From Algoriphagus sp. AGSA1 (GTDB lineage: Bacteria > Bacteroidota > Bacteroidia > Cytophagales > Cyclobacteriaceae): 64,000 nucleotides of DNA. This document shows, piece by piece, positions 34,973-43,044 of this stretch. The notes under the pieces are model-generated. The model was not told the origin of the DNA and searched no databases. It was given only the letters and a program-made list of their open reading frames with translations. Position 1 is the first letter of the stretch; each line of letters starts with the position of its first letter. The position numbers and the translations under genes are program-made. Location: the NCBI RefSeq assembly GCF_021390545.1, contig NZ_JAJUWR010000012.1, positions 1 to 64,000 on the forward strand, in the 5' to 3' direction.

Positions 34973-35740
34973 TTATTCCTCAACTTTGTAGAAGATATAA
35001 CCGCCGTGATGCAGCGTTCTTTCATCAATAAATTCACCGTCTGCGGAAAACCCGGTGTCATCCACATAATCTATATGATTGCCTGTGACCTTGTATATCC
35101 CCTGATATGCACTTTTGCGGCTACCCCGGGCCTCGTCATAGCGATTTCCAGGTAATAATTCGTGCCGGATATGGCCATTCTCTGTCACCCACATCCCTAT
35201 ATATTTCCCACTTTCTTGCATTGTATTATCCATCGTTACTTCTTTTTTTGTTTTATTCATTAATACAGCCAATTCATACGTATCCAAAAAGGCAACACCT
35301 GCTATGATCTTTCCATTTTTGAGTTGCATCTTCCAAACGTAGGTATTCTTGTAAGACTGGCCGTTTACTGTGGTAGCGCTTGCATTGAAATGCAACCAAA
35401 CAAATTGTCCATCAGCTGTCAGGCTTACCAATTCCGGTCTTAACGGGGTGGCCAATTGTGCCAAAATAGGCTTTACAGCATTTTCCATGAAATCGGCTTT
35501 CCCGTGGTAGGTTCCGGATACCGGAGATCGCCCTGCTACAATCCATTCAGCATCTTCCTCTAAGAGATCGAAAAAGCTGGCACCTTCATTTTTCCATCTG
35601 TCAAAATAGAAGGCGACCAACTCTTTCGGTGTAAGGCTGGCCTCTTCAGGCATCACATCCTGCGCCTTGATGATGGTAGAATTAATCATCAAAGTGAATA
35701 AGCCGAGTAAAAAAACTGCCATCCGTCGGGTACACATCAT
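34973..35740 (-). CDS. Secreted SnoaL-like protein fused to an Atu4866 domain
   Basis: 255 residues with a signal peptide (AVFLLGLFTLMINSTIIKAQ). An NTF2/SnoaL-like domain spans about 35-165 (KELVAFYFDRWKNEGASFFD, DAEWIVAGRSPVSGTYHGKA). The C-terminal 75 residues match the Atu4866 family (YIGMWVTENGHIRHELLP, GNRYDEARG, GIYKVTGNHIDYVDDTGFSA). The combination in one protein is uncommon as far as I know. The start overlaps the upstream SDR stop (TAATG), so translation is coupled. Function unknown; a ligand-binding or lyase role is inference. Confidence 0.8.
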   Translation of the reverse strand: MMCTRRMAVFLLGLFTLMINSTIIKAQDVMPEEASLTPKELVAFYFDRWKNEGASFFDLLEEDAEWIVAGRSPVSGTYHGKADFMENAVKPILAQLATPLRPELVSLTADGQFVWLHFNASATTVNGQSYKNTYVWKMQLKNGKIIAGVAFLDTYELAVLMNKTKKEVTMDNTMQESGKYIGMWVTENGHIRHELLPGNRYDEARGSRKSAYQGIYKVTGNHIDYVDDTGFSADGEFIDERTLHHGGYIFYKVEE

Positions 35741-36483
35741 TAGTATGCTTTTTGGGCTGTTGGCCTTACTACCAGTTCGTTTACATCCACATCAGCGGGT
35801 TGGGTCACTGCAAAAGCAACAGCTCTGGCAATTGCTTCAGCAGGTAATAAATTGATCCTGAATTTCTCCACTGCCAATTTCTTCAATTCAGGATCAGAGA
35901 TGCTTTCCGCTAATTCGGATTCAGTGGCTCCCGGCGCTATAATAGTTACCCGGATATTTTCACTTACTTCCTGACGTAAACCCTCCGAAATAGCCCTGAC
36001 GGCGAACTTTGTAGCACTGTAAATGGCAGAGGTGGGGCCTACCCAGCGATCTCCCACTGAAGTTATGTTTATAAACTGACCGCTATCTTTTTCTTCGAAA
36101 ACAGGAAGGGCGGCAGCTATACCATGCAATACTCCCTTTATATTCACATCGATCATTGTATGCCATTCATTGATTTTGTAGGCATTTATCATGGAAAGCG
36201 GCATTACTCCGGCGTTGTTTATAAACACATCTACTGTTTTGAATTCTCCGACAATAAATTCCACAAAATCTTTGACCTCATCGGACTGGGTAACATCTAC
36301 TTTTTTATAAATAGCCTGTCCCCCATTTTTTGAAATTTCATGTGTTATTTTTTCCAGTTCATCTACCCTTCTTGCGCCCAAGCAAACTTTGGCCCCAAGA
36401 CCAGCTAGATGACGGGCAATAGCTTCTCCTATACCGCTACTGGCACCTGTGATCGCAATTACTTTTCCTTTCATGTTTTCCAT
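35740..36483 (-). CDS. SDR-family oxidoreductase
   Basis: 247 residues, classical SDR: TGASSGIGEAIA, DVFINNAGVMPLS, serine in NITSVGDRW, catalytic YSATKFA. C-terminal phrase TQPADVDVNELVVRPTAQ is typical of NADP-dependent YdfG/clavaldehyde dehydrogenase-like enzymes. First gene of a coupled pair with the SnoaL-Atu4866 protein. Substrate unknown. Confidence 0.92.
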   Translation of the reverse strand: MENMKGKVIAITGASSGIGEAIARHLAGLGAKVCLGARRVDELEKITHEISKNGGQAIYKKVDVTQSDEVKDFVEFIVGEFKTVDVFINNAGVMPLSMINAYKINEWHTMIDVNIKGVLHGIAAALPVFEEKDSGQFINITSVGDRWVGPTSAIYSATKFAVRAISEGLRQEVSENIRVTIIAPGATESELAESISDPELKKLAVEKFRINLLPAEAIARAVAFAVTQPADVDVNELVVRPTAQKAY

Positions 36484-36613
36484 TTTGTATTGATTTAGGT
36501 TGACAATACAAAGTTGCTTAAGGTAAAAGCGCCCTAAGTAATCAAATCAACAAATGCTGTGTTCAAATCGTGGATTCGGGTGGGGTGGGCCATGGACTTG
36601 CCTACCACAAAAT

Positions 36614-38113
36614 TCATTTTACACTATTGTTTTGAACTGACAATAAGCCGGTCAACAGAAAACCAACAATAAAAATCGTCAGTGTACCCATGACGATTGT
36701 CAGGTTGGTATGTAAGGTATTCCGAAATCCGTCCAAGAACGTTCCACTCAGCAAAACCGGAGAAAGACTCATCCATCCGATCACCAGAACCCCACAAAAA
36801 ACGCCGACTGCCGCCGCCCTGCCAGGGGCTTTCCTGACCACAAATCCCAGTAGAAACAGACCGAGAATACCTCCACTGAAGATCGATGACAATGCCCACC
36901 AGGCATCAAGGGCACTTGTAACCCCATTAAAGGCCAATCCCACAAGAATGCTCAATCCTCCCATCAAAAAGGAAGTGATGAGCAATACGCGCATGGACTG
37001 CTTTTCACTTGTGCTTTTATTGATATACTTCCGGTAGTGATCCGAAAGAAAAACCGTAGCGGAACTATTGATACTTGTCGAAACCGTACTCATCCCGGCA
37101 GCGAATATGGATGCGATCAGCAATCCTGTAAGTCCCGTTGGCAGTCCCGATACGATAAAATGGGGGAAAACTTTATCCGCATTCTCCGCGGCTCTAAGGT
37201 TTTCAGGAAGCAGATCCGGAAATGCCTGATAATAGGAAAAAAGCGCTGTGCCTATAAAGAAGAACAAAAGCGAAACCGGAACATACAGTAAGCTTCCGAA
37301 CCAGGTGGACCGCTTGGCTTCCTTTTCGGTTTTAGCCGTGATGTACCGCTGTATATAGCTTTGGTCAATACCGAAATTCTGAAGATTGATAAAAAGACCA
37401 TATACCAGAATCATCCAAAAAGTAGATTCTACAAAATTAAACTCAAAGCTCCCCAAACTAAATTTGTCTGCTTTTGCAGCTATGGTAAAGACTTCCCCTG
37501 GACCATTAGGCATGGAAAACAGGATCACCAGCACACATATAAGCGCCCCTCCTATCAATACGATTCCCTGGATGGCATCAGTCCAGATTACTGCTTCTAT
37601 CCCACCCAACATCGCATATATGATCACACTTACTCCTGTACAGATGATAATCAAAGGAATACTCCATCCGAATAAGGCATTCATAGGCAAGGCTAAGAGG
37701 TACATAATCGCGCCCATTCTTGCCAGTTGGGTCAATAGGTAAAAGATAGACGCGTAGGTTCTGGCCCAGGAACCAAAGCGGGTTTCCAAGTAATAATAGG
37801 CAGATTCGCTCTGTAAATCCCGGTATAAAGGCACAAAATATTTAACAGCTACCCATGCGGCCAAAGGGATGGAAAGACTAAACACCAACCCGTTCCAATT
37901 TGATAAATAAGCATTTCCGGGCAGTGCCAGAAAACTGATACTGCTGACAAAGGTGGCAAAGATGGACATGCCTATTGCCCAGCTTGGAAGCCTACCCCCT
38001 CCGGTGGTGTATTCCAAGGATGTTCTTTTCCTAAATGAAAAAGAGACTCCAAACAGCACGATGGCTGCCATGTAAACCAGAAAAACAAGTAAGTCAACTA
38101 AGGGTAAATCCAT
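36614..38113 (-). CDS. Sodium:solute symporter (SSS family)
   Basis: 499 residues with about 13 membrane helices. SSS features include FATFVSSISFLALPGNAY, AMLGGIEAVIWTDAIQ and FAAGMSTVSTSINSSATVFLSDHY. It is 57 bases downstream of a dihydrodipicolinate-synthase-family aldolase gene, an arrangement seen for sialic-acid or keto-sugar-acid catabolism (NanT-like symporter with NanA-like lyase). The actual solute cannot be fixed from sequence. Confidence 0.9.
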   Translation of the reverse strand: MDLPLVDLLVFLVYMAAIVLFGVSFSFRKRTSLEYTTGGGRLPSWAIGMSIFATFVSSISFLALPGNAYLSNWNGLVFSLSIPLAAWVAVKYFVPLYRDLQSESAYYYLETRFGSWARTYASIFYLLTQLARMGAIMYLLALPMNALFGWSIPLIIICTGVSVIIYAMLGGIEAVIWTDAIQGIVLIGGALICVLVILFSMPNGPGEVFTIAAKADKFSLGSFEFNFVESTFWMILVYGLFINLQNFGIDQSYIQRYITAKTEKEAKRSTWFGSLLYVPVSLLFFFIGTALFSYYQAFPDLLPENLRAAENADKVFPHFIVSGLPTGLTGLLIASIFAAGMSTVSTSINSSATVFLSDHYRKYINKSTSEKQSMRVLLITSFLMGGLSILVGLAFNGVTSALDAWWALSSIFSGGILGLFLLGFVVRKAPGRAAAVGVFCGVLVIGWMSLSPVLLSGTFLDGFRNTLHTNLTIVMGTLTIFIVGFLLTGLLSVQNNSVK

Positions 38114-38170
38114 TAGATATGGGATAGTATGGGTTTTGGAGCCTCATCTTTTTTTGTGAGCATGCCTGAA

Positions 38171-39112
38171 TTAATTAAGCTGAGCGTGTAAAGAAGCCGA
38201 AATAATCTCAAAACGTGATCGAAGTTGCATCTCTTCCTCTACTGAAAACGGGCACAAAGGAGCGGCAAACTGTGGCTGGCATAATCCAAGAAAGGCAAGT
38301 GAAGTTTTCAGCCCCTTCATGTAACTTGACTTGTATTGGCCAATTTGATAAATATTTCTGCTTATCTCCATGACCATGTGCTGATAGATTTTCACCTTTT
38401 CAAAATCTCTGGCCATGGCAGCTTCATAAAGTTCCACATAGAGTTTTGGGAAAAGATTGGCTCCGCCGCATACTCCGCCAGCCCCTCCCATCAGCACTGC
38501 TCCGGCCATCATTTCCTCTGGCCCTACCATCAGTACAAAATCAGGCCGATCTCTAAAGGCATGGCACAGGGACTGAAAATATACGGCATTTGCAGAACTG
38601 TCTTTCAATCCAACTATACGGTCATGGGTAGAAAGTGTAATAACCGTATCCACATCGATGGTCAGCTTGGTATGGGACGGCATATTATAAAGAAAAAGAG
38701 GCAATCTGATCCGGTCTGCCAATTGCATGTAATAGCGTGTCAACTCTTCCTGGTCGATGTTGTTGTAAAACGGGGGCGCGGCGACTACCGCATAGGCACC
38801 GGCAGCTTTGGCAAAATCGGCCAGCATGATACTTTCCTCCAGAGACACATCGGTAACACCCACCAAAACCGGGACCCTGCCCCGGATCTGTTGGCATGTC
38901 TTGGAGATAAGCTCCTTTTTGGTCTGGTAACTTAATCCGGAAAACTCCCCTGTGGTGCCCAGAATAAAAACCCCGTGAACCCCTCCTTCTATTAGGTGCT
39001 CAATCAGCTTTTTCAGACTTGTAGCATCCAGTGAGCTATCAGAATTAAGAGGGGTAACCATGGGAGGGATAATTCCACGCAAGGGGGAGGTATCTGATGA
39101 AAATGATATCAT
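38171..39112 (-). CDS. DHDPS/NAL-family aldolase
   Basis: 313 residues, TIM-barrel class I aldolase. Key motifs: GTTGEFSGLS (phosphate/carboxylate loop), Y in LFLYNMPSHT, Schiff-base K in IVGLKDSS. The start MISFSSDTSPLRGIIPPMVTPL is slightly extended. It could be N-acetylneuraminate lyase, a keto-deoxy-sugar aldolase or a hydroxyproline-pathway enzyme; a true DapA role is unlikely given the transporter partner and the divergent AraC gene. Confidence 0.88.
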   Translation of the reverse strand: MISFSSDTSPLRGIIPPMVTPLNSDSSLDATSLKKLIEHLIEGGVHGVFILGTTGEFSGLSYQTKKELISKTCQQIRGRVPVLVGVTDVSLEESIMLADFAKAAGAYAVVAAPPFYNNIDQEELTRYYMQLADRIRLPLFLYNMPSHTKLTIDVDTVITLSTHDRIVGLKDSSANAVYFQSLCHAFRDRPDFVLMVGPEEMMAGAVLMGGAGGVCGGANLFPKLYVELYEAAMARDFEKVKIYQHMVMEISRNIYQIGQYKSSYMKGLKTSLAFLGLCQPQFAAPLCPFSVEEEMQLRSRFEIISASLHAQLN

Positions 39113-39350
39113 AAATTATGATTTAAAAATGTTGAAAGGTTTAAATGAATATCTGGAAAAAAGCCTGACCATGTTGGACATCTTTTTCTCTCTGGTTTAC
39201 TGAATGAACTTTACAAATATGAGAGAAAACCTAAGTGACGAATTATCACATTTTGCCAAAAAATTATACTATCTTATCATTACTTATAATGAAATCGGGT
39301 AACTACATCGACTTCACCCAAAATTAAATTTCGAACCCCATACTTAGTTA

Positions 39351-39376
39351 GGCACTGCTGAAAAAGTCTAGGTACG
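39351..39376. repeat. End of a degenerate GGGC-type element, left of AraC gene
   Basis: GGCACTGCTGAAAAAGTCT matches the reverse complement of the right end of the long copies (GGGCTTGCTGAAAAAGTCT). It lies about 50 bases before the AraC start; the opposite end of the same element lies after the gene (40313-40433). The gap 39113-39350 holds the divergent aldolase promoter. Confidence 0.65.
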
Positions 39377-39426
39377 CCAGACCTGTGGAAGGCAGGTATA
39401 ACAAAATAAAGGATAAGCCAATCTCA

Positions 39427-40296
39427 ATGAGACCACACTTTCATAAAGTACCCAGTACATCGGACACTTCTTTTACCATCAGGTATGACAAAAGACCGAA
39501 TTTCGGAACCCTCTGGCATTTTCATCCTGAATTGGAATTGCATTATATTATACAGGGTGAAGGCACACAGTATATAGGTGATACGGTAAGCAGCTTCAGC
39601 GGTGGGGACTTGATCCTCTTGGGAGAAAACCTGCCCCATACCTGGCGCTGTTCGGAAAAGTATTTTGAGGGAAATCCCGAGCAGGAAGTCGAGGCTTTTG
39701 TGCTTCAGTTTTTGCCCACTTGTTTTGGAAAGGATTTCCTTGAATTACCCGAAACCCAAGGTATTTCCTCTCTTTATGAAAATGCTAAAAAAGGGATGAT
39801 CATTCATGGTGAAACCAAAGAGAAAATTGGAATACTCTTACACCAAACAGTCAATACCACAAATCTGGAGCGACTAATCCATTTTTTGGAAATTCTACAA
39901 ATCCTGGGTTCGACCACTGAATATGAGACCATATCACCCGGATATGCCAACAGCCATTTAGCCAATATCTCAGAAATGCGGCGGCTTGAGAAAATTTACA
40001 CCTATGTTTTAGCCCATTATCGTGATGATATCAGTTTAGAGAAGATATCTTCCATTGCCAACCTCAGTGTCACGAGTTTTGCCAGATATTTTAAACAAAT
40101 GACGAATAAAACCTTTTTTGAATTCCTAATTGAAATCCGTATTTCGAATGTTTGTAGAGCGTTGGTCGAAGATCAGTTACCCATAGAAGTAATATGTTAT
40201 GAGTGCGGTTTTAATAACGTTTCAAATTTTTACAGGCATTTTAAAAAAGTAACGGGGTTAACACCTTTCCATTACAAAAAGCGGTACCTCTCCTAG
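39427..40296 (+). CDS. AraC-family transcriptional regulator, bracketed by repeat ends
   Basis: 289 residues from the ATG at 39427 (MRPHFHKVPST); an upstream GTG frame (39385) reads through repeat DNA and is unlikely. N-terminal cupin (TLWHFHPELELHYIIQGEG, GDLILLGENLPHTW), C-terminal double HTH (ISLEKISSIANLSVTSFARYF, PIEVICYECGFNNVSNFYRHF). Divergent from the aldolase/symporter genes, which it may regulate. It lies between two ends of a degenerate copy of the MITE-like element. Confidence 0.9.
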   Translation: MRPHFHKVPSTSDTSFTIRYDKRPNFGTLWHFHPELELHYIIQGEGTQYIGDTVSSFSGGDLILLGENLPHTWRCSEKYFEGNPEQEVEAFVLQFLPTCFGKDFLELPETQGISSLYENAKKGMIIHGETKEKIGILLHQTVNTTNLERLIHFLEILQILGSTTEYETISPGYANSHLANISEMRRLEKIYTYVLAHYRDDISLEKISSIANLSVTSFARYFKQMTNKTFFEFLIEIRISNVCRALVEDQLPIEVICYECGFNNVSNFYRHFKKVTGLTPFHYKKRYLS

Positions 40297-40312
40297 TCGA
40301 ACAAGTTTGGCT

Positions 40313-40433
40313 TGATAAAGACCTATTGTCGTCATTGAACATGCACTTGCAGAAAAACCGTTTGCATGAAAAATAAACTAATCATTCAAAATTTTCGCTT
40401 TTGATCTATTACTGGCGTTTATCAGCATGCTCC
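40313..40433. repeat. Degenerate GGGC-type element, reverse orientation, right of AraC gene
   Basis: About 120 bases match the reverse complement of the left part of the copy at 61966. Landmarks: GATAAAGACCT, TGCACTTGCAGAAAAACC, GCATGAAAAATA, TTTTGATCTATTACTGGCGT, AGCATGCTCC. Many substitutions, so an old copy. No clear target duplication remains (TAGTTA on the left, TATAGT on the right). Confidence 0.7.
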
Positions 40434-40503
40434 TATAGTATCATAGGTCGGATATCTCCTCCACTCTTAAAACACTTTTAATGTATGATTTTATTTTTCA
40501 CAC

Positions 40504-41331
40504 CTATTTTAGGAGAATAAGCTCTGCGACTACCGGCAAATGATCAGAGGCATAAGTCTCCTGAATCACCCGATGGCTTTCCACCTTAAAGTCCTTTTCA
40601 CTACTGAACATGATAAAATCAATAGTCTTATTAGGATTAATAACAGGAATGGTAGGTGCGCAATCATTTTTACAAGTCCTGGTAAACCTACCATCCAGTT
40701 TTAGGATTGGGGTACTATTCGGAGTAGAATTAAAATCCCCTACCAAAATCAACGGGCTCTTCTCCCCTTCAAAATAATCAACTATTCTTTCTGCTTGTGA
40801 AAGTGCCTTACTTGCGCTGCTATAATCCAGATGTGTATTGGCAAACTTATAACTTGTACCATCCTCCAAAGAAACCGTGGCTATGGATATAGTCCGTTGT
40901 TCTGTACCTTCCTCGGCAGGAAGCAAAATTGTCGCTGTCTCCGAAAGCGGAAATTTTGAAAGTATGGCAGTACCATATTCACCTCCTTTATAATCTATGC
41001 CTTTGCTAAAATAGTAAAAAGGCATTCCACTCATTTCGGCAAGTTCCTTAGCCATATCCAAATCAGATCCAGACCTGGAAGTAAACACATCCACTTCCTG
41101 AAGGCCTACAATTTCGGCTCCGCTCTCCACTATTACCCGGGAAATTGCTTCAAGATCTATAAAATCAGGTCGAGAAGGTGGATTACAGTGATGGATGTTG
41201 TATGAAAGGACTTTGATTGGCCTGCCCTCCAAAGCAACTGGATATTGAAGGACAGGTTTAGTAGGTTCTTCCGAATTGGCGCAGGAAGAAATGCCGAAAA
41301 ACAAACTAAGAAGTAATAGAAATTTATGCAT
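40504..41331 (-). CDS. Endonuclease/exonuclease/phosphatase-family lipoprotein
   Basis: 275 residues. A lipobox ends the signal (LLLSLFFGISSCANS). EEP motifs: VLSYNIHHC, IVGLQEVDV, TAILSKFPL, NTHLDY, ILVGDFNSTPNS, and SDHLPVVAEL. The fold catalyses phosphodiester or phosphate-ester hydrolysis with Mg2+; as a surface lipoprotein downstream of a SusCD pair it probably acts on an extracellular phosphorylated substrate (nucleic acid, phospholipid head group or inositol phosphate). That substrate range is inference. Confidence 0.88.
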   Translation of the reverse strand: MHKFLLLLSLFFGISSCANSEEPTKPVLQYPVALEGRPIKVLSYNIHHCNPPSRPDFIDLEAISRVIVESGAEIVGLQEVDVFTSRSGSDLDMAKELAEMSGMPFYYFSKGIDYKGGEYGTAILSKFPLSETATILLPAEEGTEQRTISIATVSLEDGTSYKFANTHLDYSSASKALSQAERIVDYFEGEKSPLILVGDFNSTPNSTPILKLDGRFTRTCKNDCAPTIPVINPNKTIDFIMFSSEKDFKVESHRVIQETYASDHLPVVAELILLK

Positions 41332-41349
41332 GGCTGATTCTAGGGAAAA

Positions 41350-41370
41350 GCCTGGCCCCTATAGGGCCAG
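41350..41370. terminator. Hairpin between SusD and endonuclease genes
   Basis: Perfect 8-bp arms CCTGGCCC and GGGCCAGG with a 5-base loop, in the 51-base spacer. On the coding strand it is followed by CTTTTCC, so it may act as a partial terminator that lowers expression of the endonuclease relative to SusCD. Confidence 0.6.
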
Positions 41371-41382
41371 GACAAGGTTAAT

Positions 41383-43023
41383 TTACCAGTTAGGATTTTG
41401 CGAAAGATTGGGATTGAGATCCCGCTGGGCCAATGGAACCGGCCACAGATAATGTTTGGACTCATCAAAGGTATTACCGGTTAAAAACACAATGTACCCC
41501 TCCTCATCGGTAGGAACATTTTCTACATCTCCCTGGCGAATGATAAAATCCTTTTTAATCCCCTTTACATCTCTTGCAAGCAGGTCGCCCCTTTTCCATC
41601 TGAGAATATCAAAATACCGTTGGCCTTCCAGCACCAATTCTACCCGTCTTTCCCTTCTGATCTCCTCCCTGAGATCCATTCCCCATTCCTGTAGTTCAGA
41701 AATAATCATGGGATGCATATTTACTCTTTCTCTCAACAGGTTAATTGTATTATCCAAGTCCTCCTGTGTAAGAGTTCCCTGCTCCAGTCTTGCTTCAGCG
41801 TAGTTGAGCAATATTTCAGCATACCTCATGATAATGATATCATTTTCATCCCGATTGTAAGTTGGTACAGCATCCAGGTCACAGTATTTAGTGAAATAAT
41901 ACCCAGTAGGAGTGACAGACCCCAGTCTGTTTTGGTTAAACTTTGGAGCGGTAAAGACAGAATTATCTGTATTCTCAGGATTCCCATCCTCCCTGCCCCC
42001 CCAAGGACTACCAGGTGAAAGAATGGTCATTTTCATCCTTGGATCCCTGTGTTCAAAAAGGCTGTCATAAGTGGATTCATCATATAATGGGGAGTCCTGA
42101 ATTGTTTTACCGTCCACGCACAAATAAGCATCTACCAGAGATTTAGTAGGATTCCATCTAGCTGACTGATCAGGAACCTGAATTTCCCGGCTCAGGTTAT
42201 GCATGCTGATATCGGTCGTATAAATCCTGGTAAACATGGTTTCCCTATTTGATGGGGATTTGGATGCATCACTTTCAATCGTAAAAAGTTCATAATAATC
42301 AGGATAAAGCTGGTACACCCCTAGATCCATTACTTCTTTGGCAGCAGCTTCCGCCACATCAAACTTCTGATAAAACAAGGCTACCCTGGACTTCCATCCC
42401 AACGCTGTGCCTTTGGTAATTCTTCCATAATCCGAGGAAGAATAACTTTCCGGAAGATCTTCGGCTACCGCGGTAAGTTCTGCCAAAATCCATTCTACAA
42501 TTTCTTCTCTGGAATTCCGTTCCCCGTAAATTTCCGGGTCTCCCACATTCAGTGCTTGGGTCACATGGGGCACATCTCCGAACAAAAAGGTCAGATAACT
42601 GTATAAGTAGGCACGTATAAACCTGACCTCACCTGCATATCTGTCTTTGAGTTCCTCATTTGTCATTTCCGCTTTGTCATAGTTTTCAAGAAAATGGTTA
42701 CATCTTCTAATTCCCGCATAGGCTTCCGTCCATTCGGTATTGAGAGTTCCCAGATCATTGTTATAATTTCCGCTGGAAATCAGCCGATAGGAAGTCTGTG
42801 TAGGCCATACTGTGTTGTCTCCCATATTTTCCATGTCCACGGTATTTTTCCCTTTAACGTAGGCATAGGTACCATTGACTGCCAACAGCAACTGTTCCTC
42901 ATTTTGCCAAAAATTGGCATCCGAAATTGCATCCAAAGGCTCTCTGTCTAGAAAGTCATCGTTACAAGACTGGAAAATCAGCGTAGTAATCAGTAATACT
43001 AGAATAGTTTTGATATTTTTCAT
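41383..43023 (-). CDS. SusD/RagB-family nutrient-binding lipoprotein
   Basis: 546 residues. Lipobox LIFQSCNDDFLDREPLD, the standard SusD start (DAISDANFW). TPR-like helices (YAGEVRFIRAYLYSYLTFLFGDVPHV) and the C-terminal RagB signature (IIMRYAEILLNYAEARL, ELVLEGQRYFDILRWKRG, LWPVPLAQRDLNPNL). It forms a lid for the SusC channel encoded 22 bases upstream. No glycoside hydrolase is nearby; the endonuclease-type lipoprotein downstream hints at a phosphorylated ligand. Confidence 0.95.
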   Translation of the reverse strand: MKNIKTILVLLITTLIFQSCNDDFLDREPLDAISDANFWQNEEQLLLAVNGTYAYVKGKNTVDMENMGDNTVWPTQTSYRLISSGNYNNDLGTLNTEWTEAYAGIRRCNHFLENYDKAEMTNEELKDRYAGEVRFIRAYLYSYLTFLFGDVPHVTQALNVGDPEIYGERNSREEIVEWILAELTAVAEDLPESYSSSDYGRITKGTALGWKSRVALFYQKFDVAEAAAKEVMDLGVYQLYPDYYELFTIESDASKSPSNRETMFTRIYTTDISMHNLSREIQVPDQSARWNPTKSLVDAYLCVDGKTIQDSPLYDESTYDSLFEHRDPRMKMTILSPGSPWGGREDGNPENTDNSVFTAPKFNQNRLGSVTPTGYYFTKYCDLDAVPTYNRDENDIIIMRYAEILLNYAEARLEQGTLTQEDLDNTINLLRERVNMHPMIISELQEWGMDLREEIRRERRVELVLEGQRYFDILRWKRGDLLARDVKGIKKDFIIRQGDVENVPTDEEGYIVFLTGNTFDESKHYLWPVPLAQRDLNPNLSQNPNW

Positions 43024-43044
43024 CTTTTTATGTCTTAGTGCATA

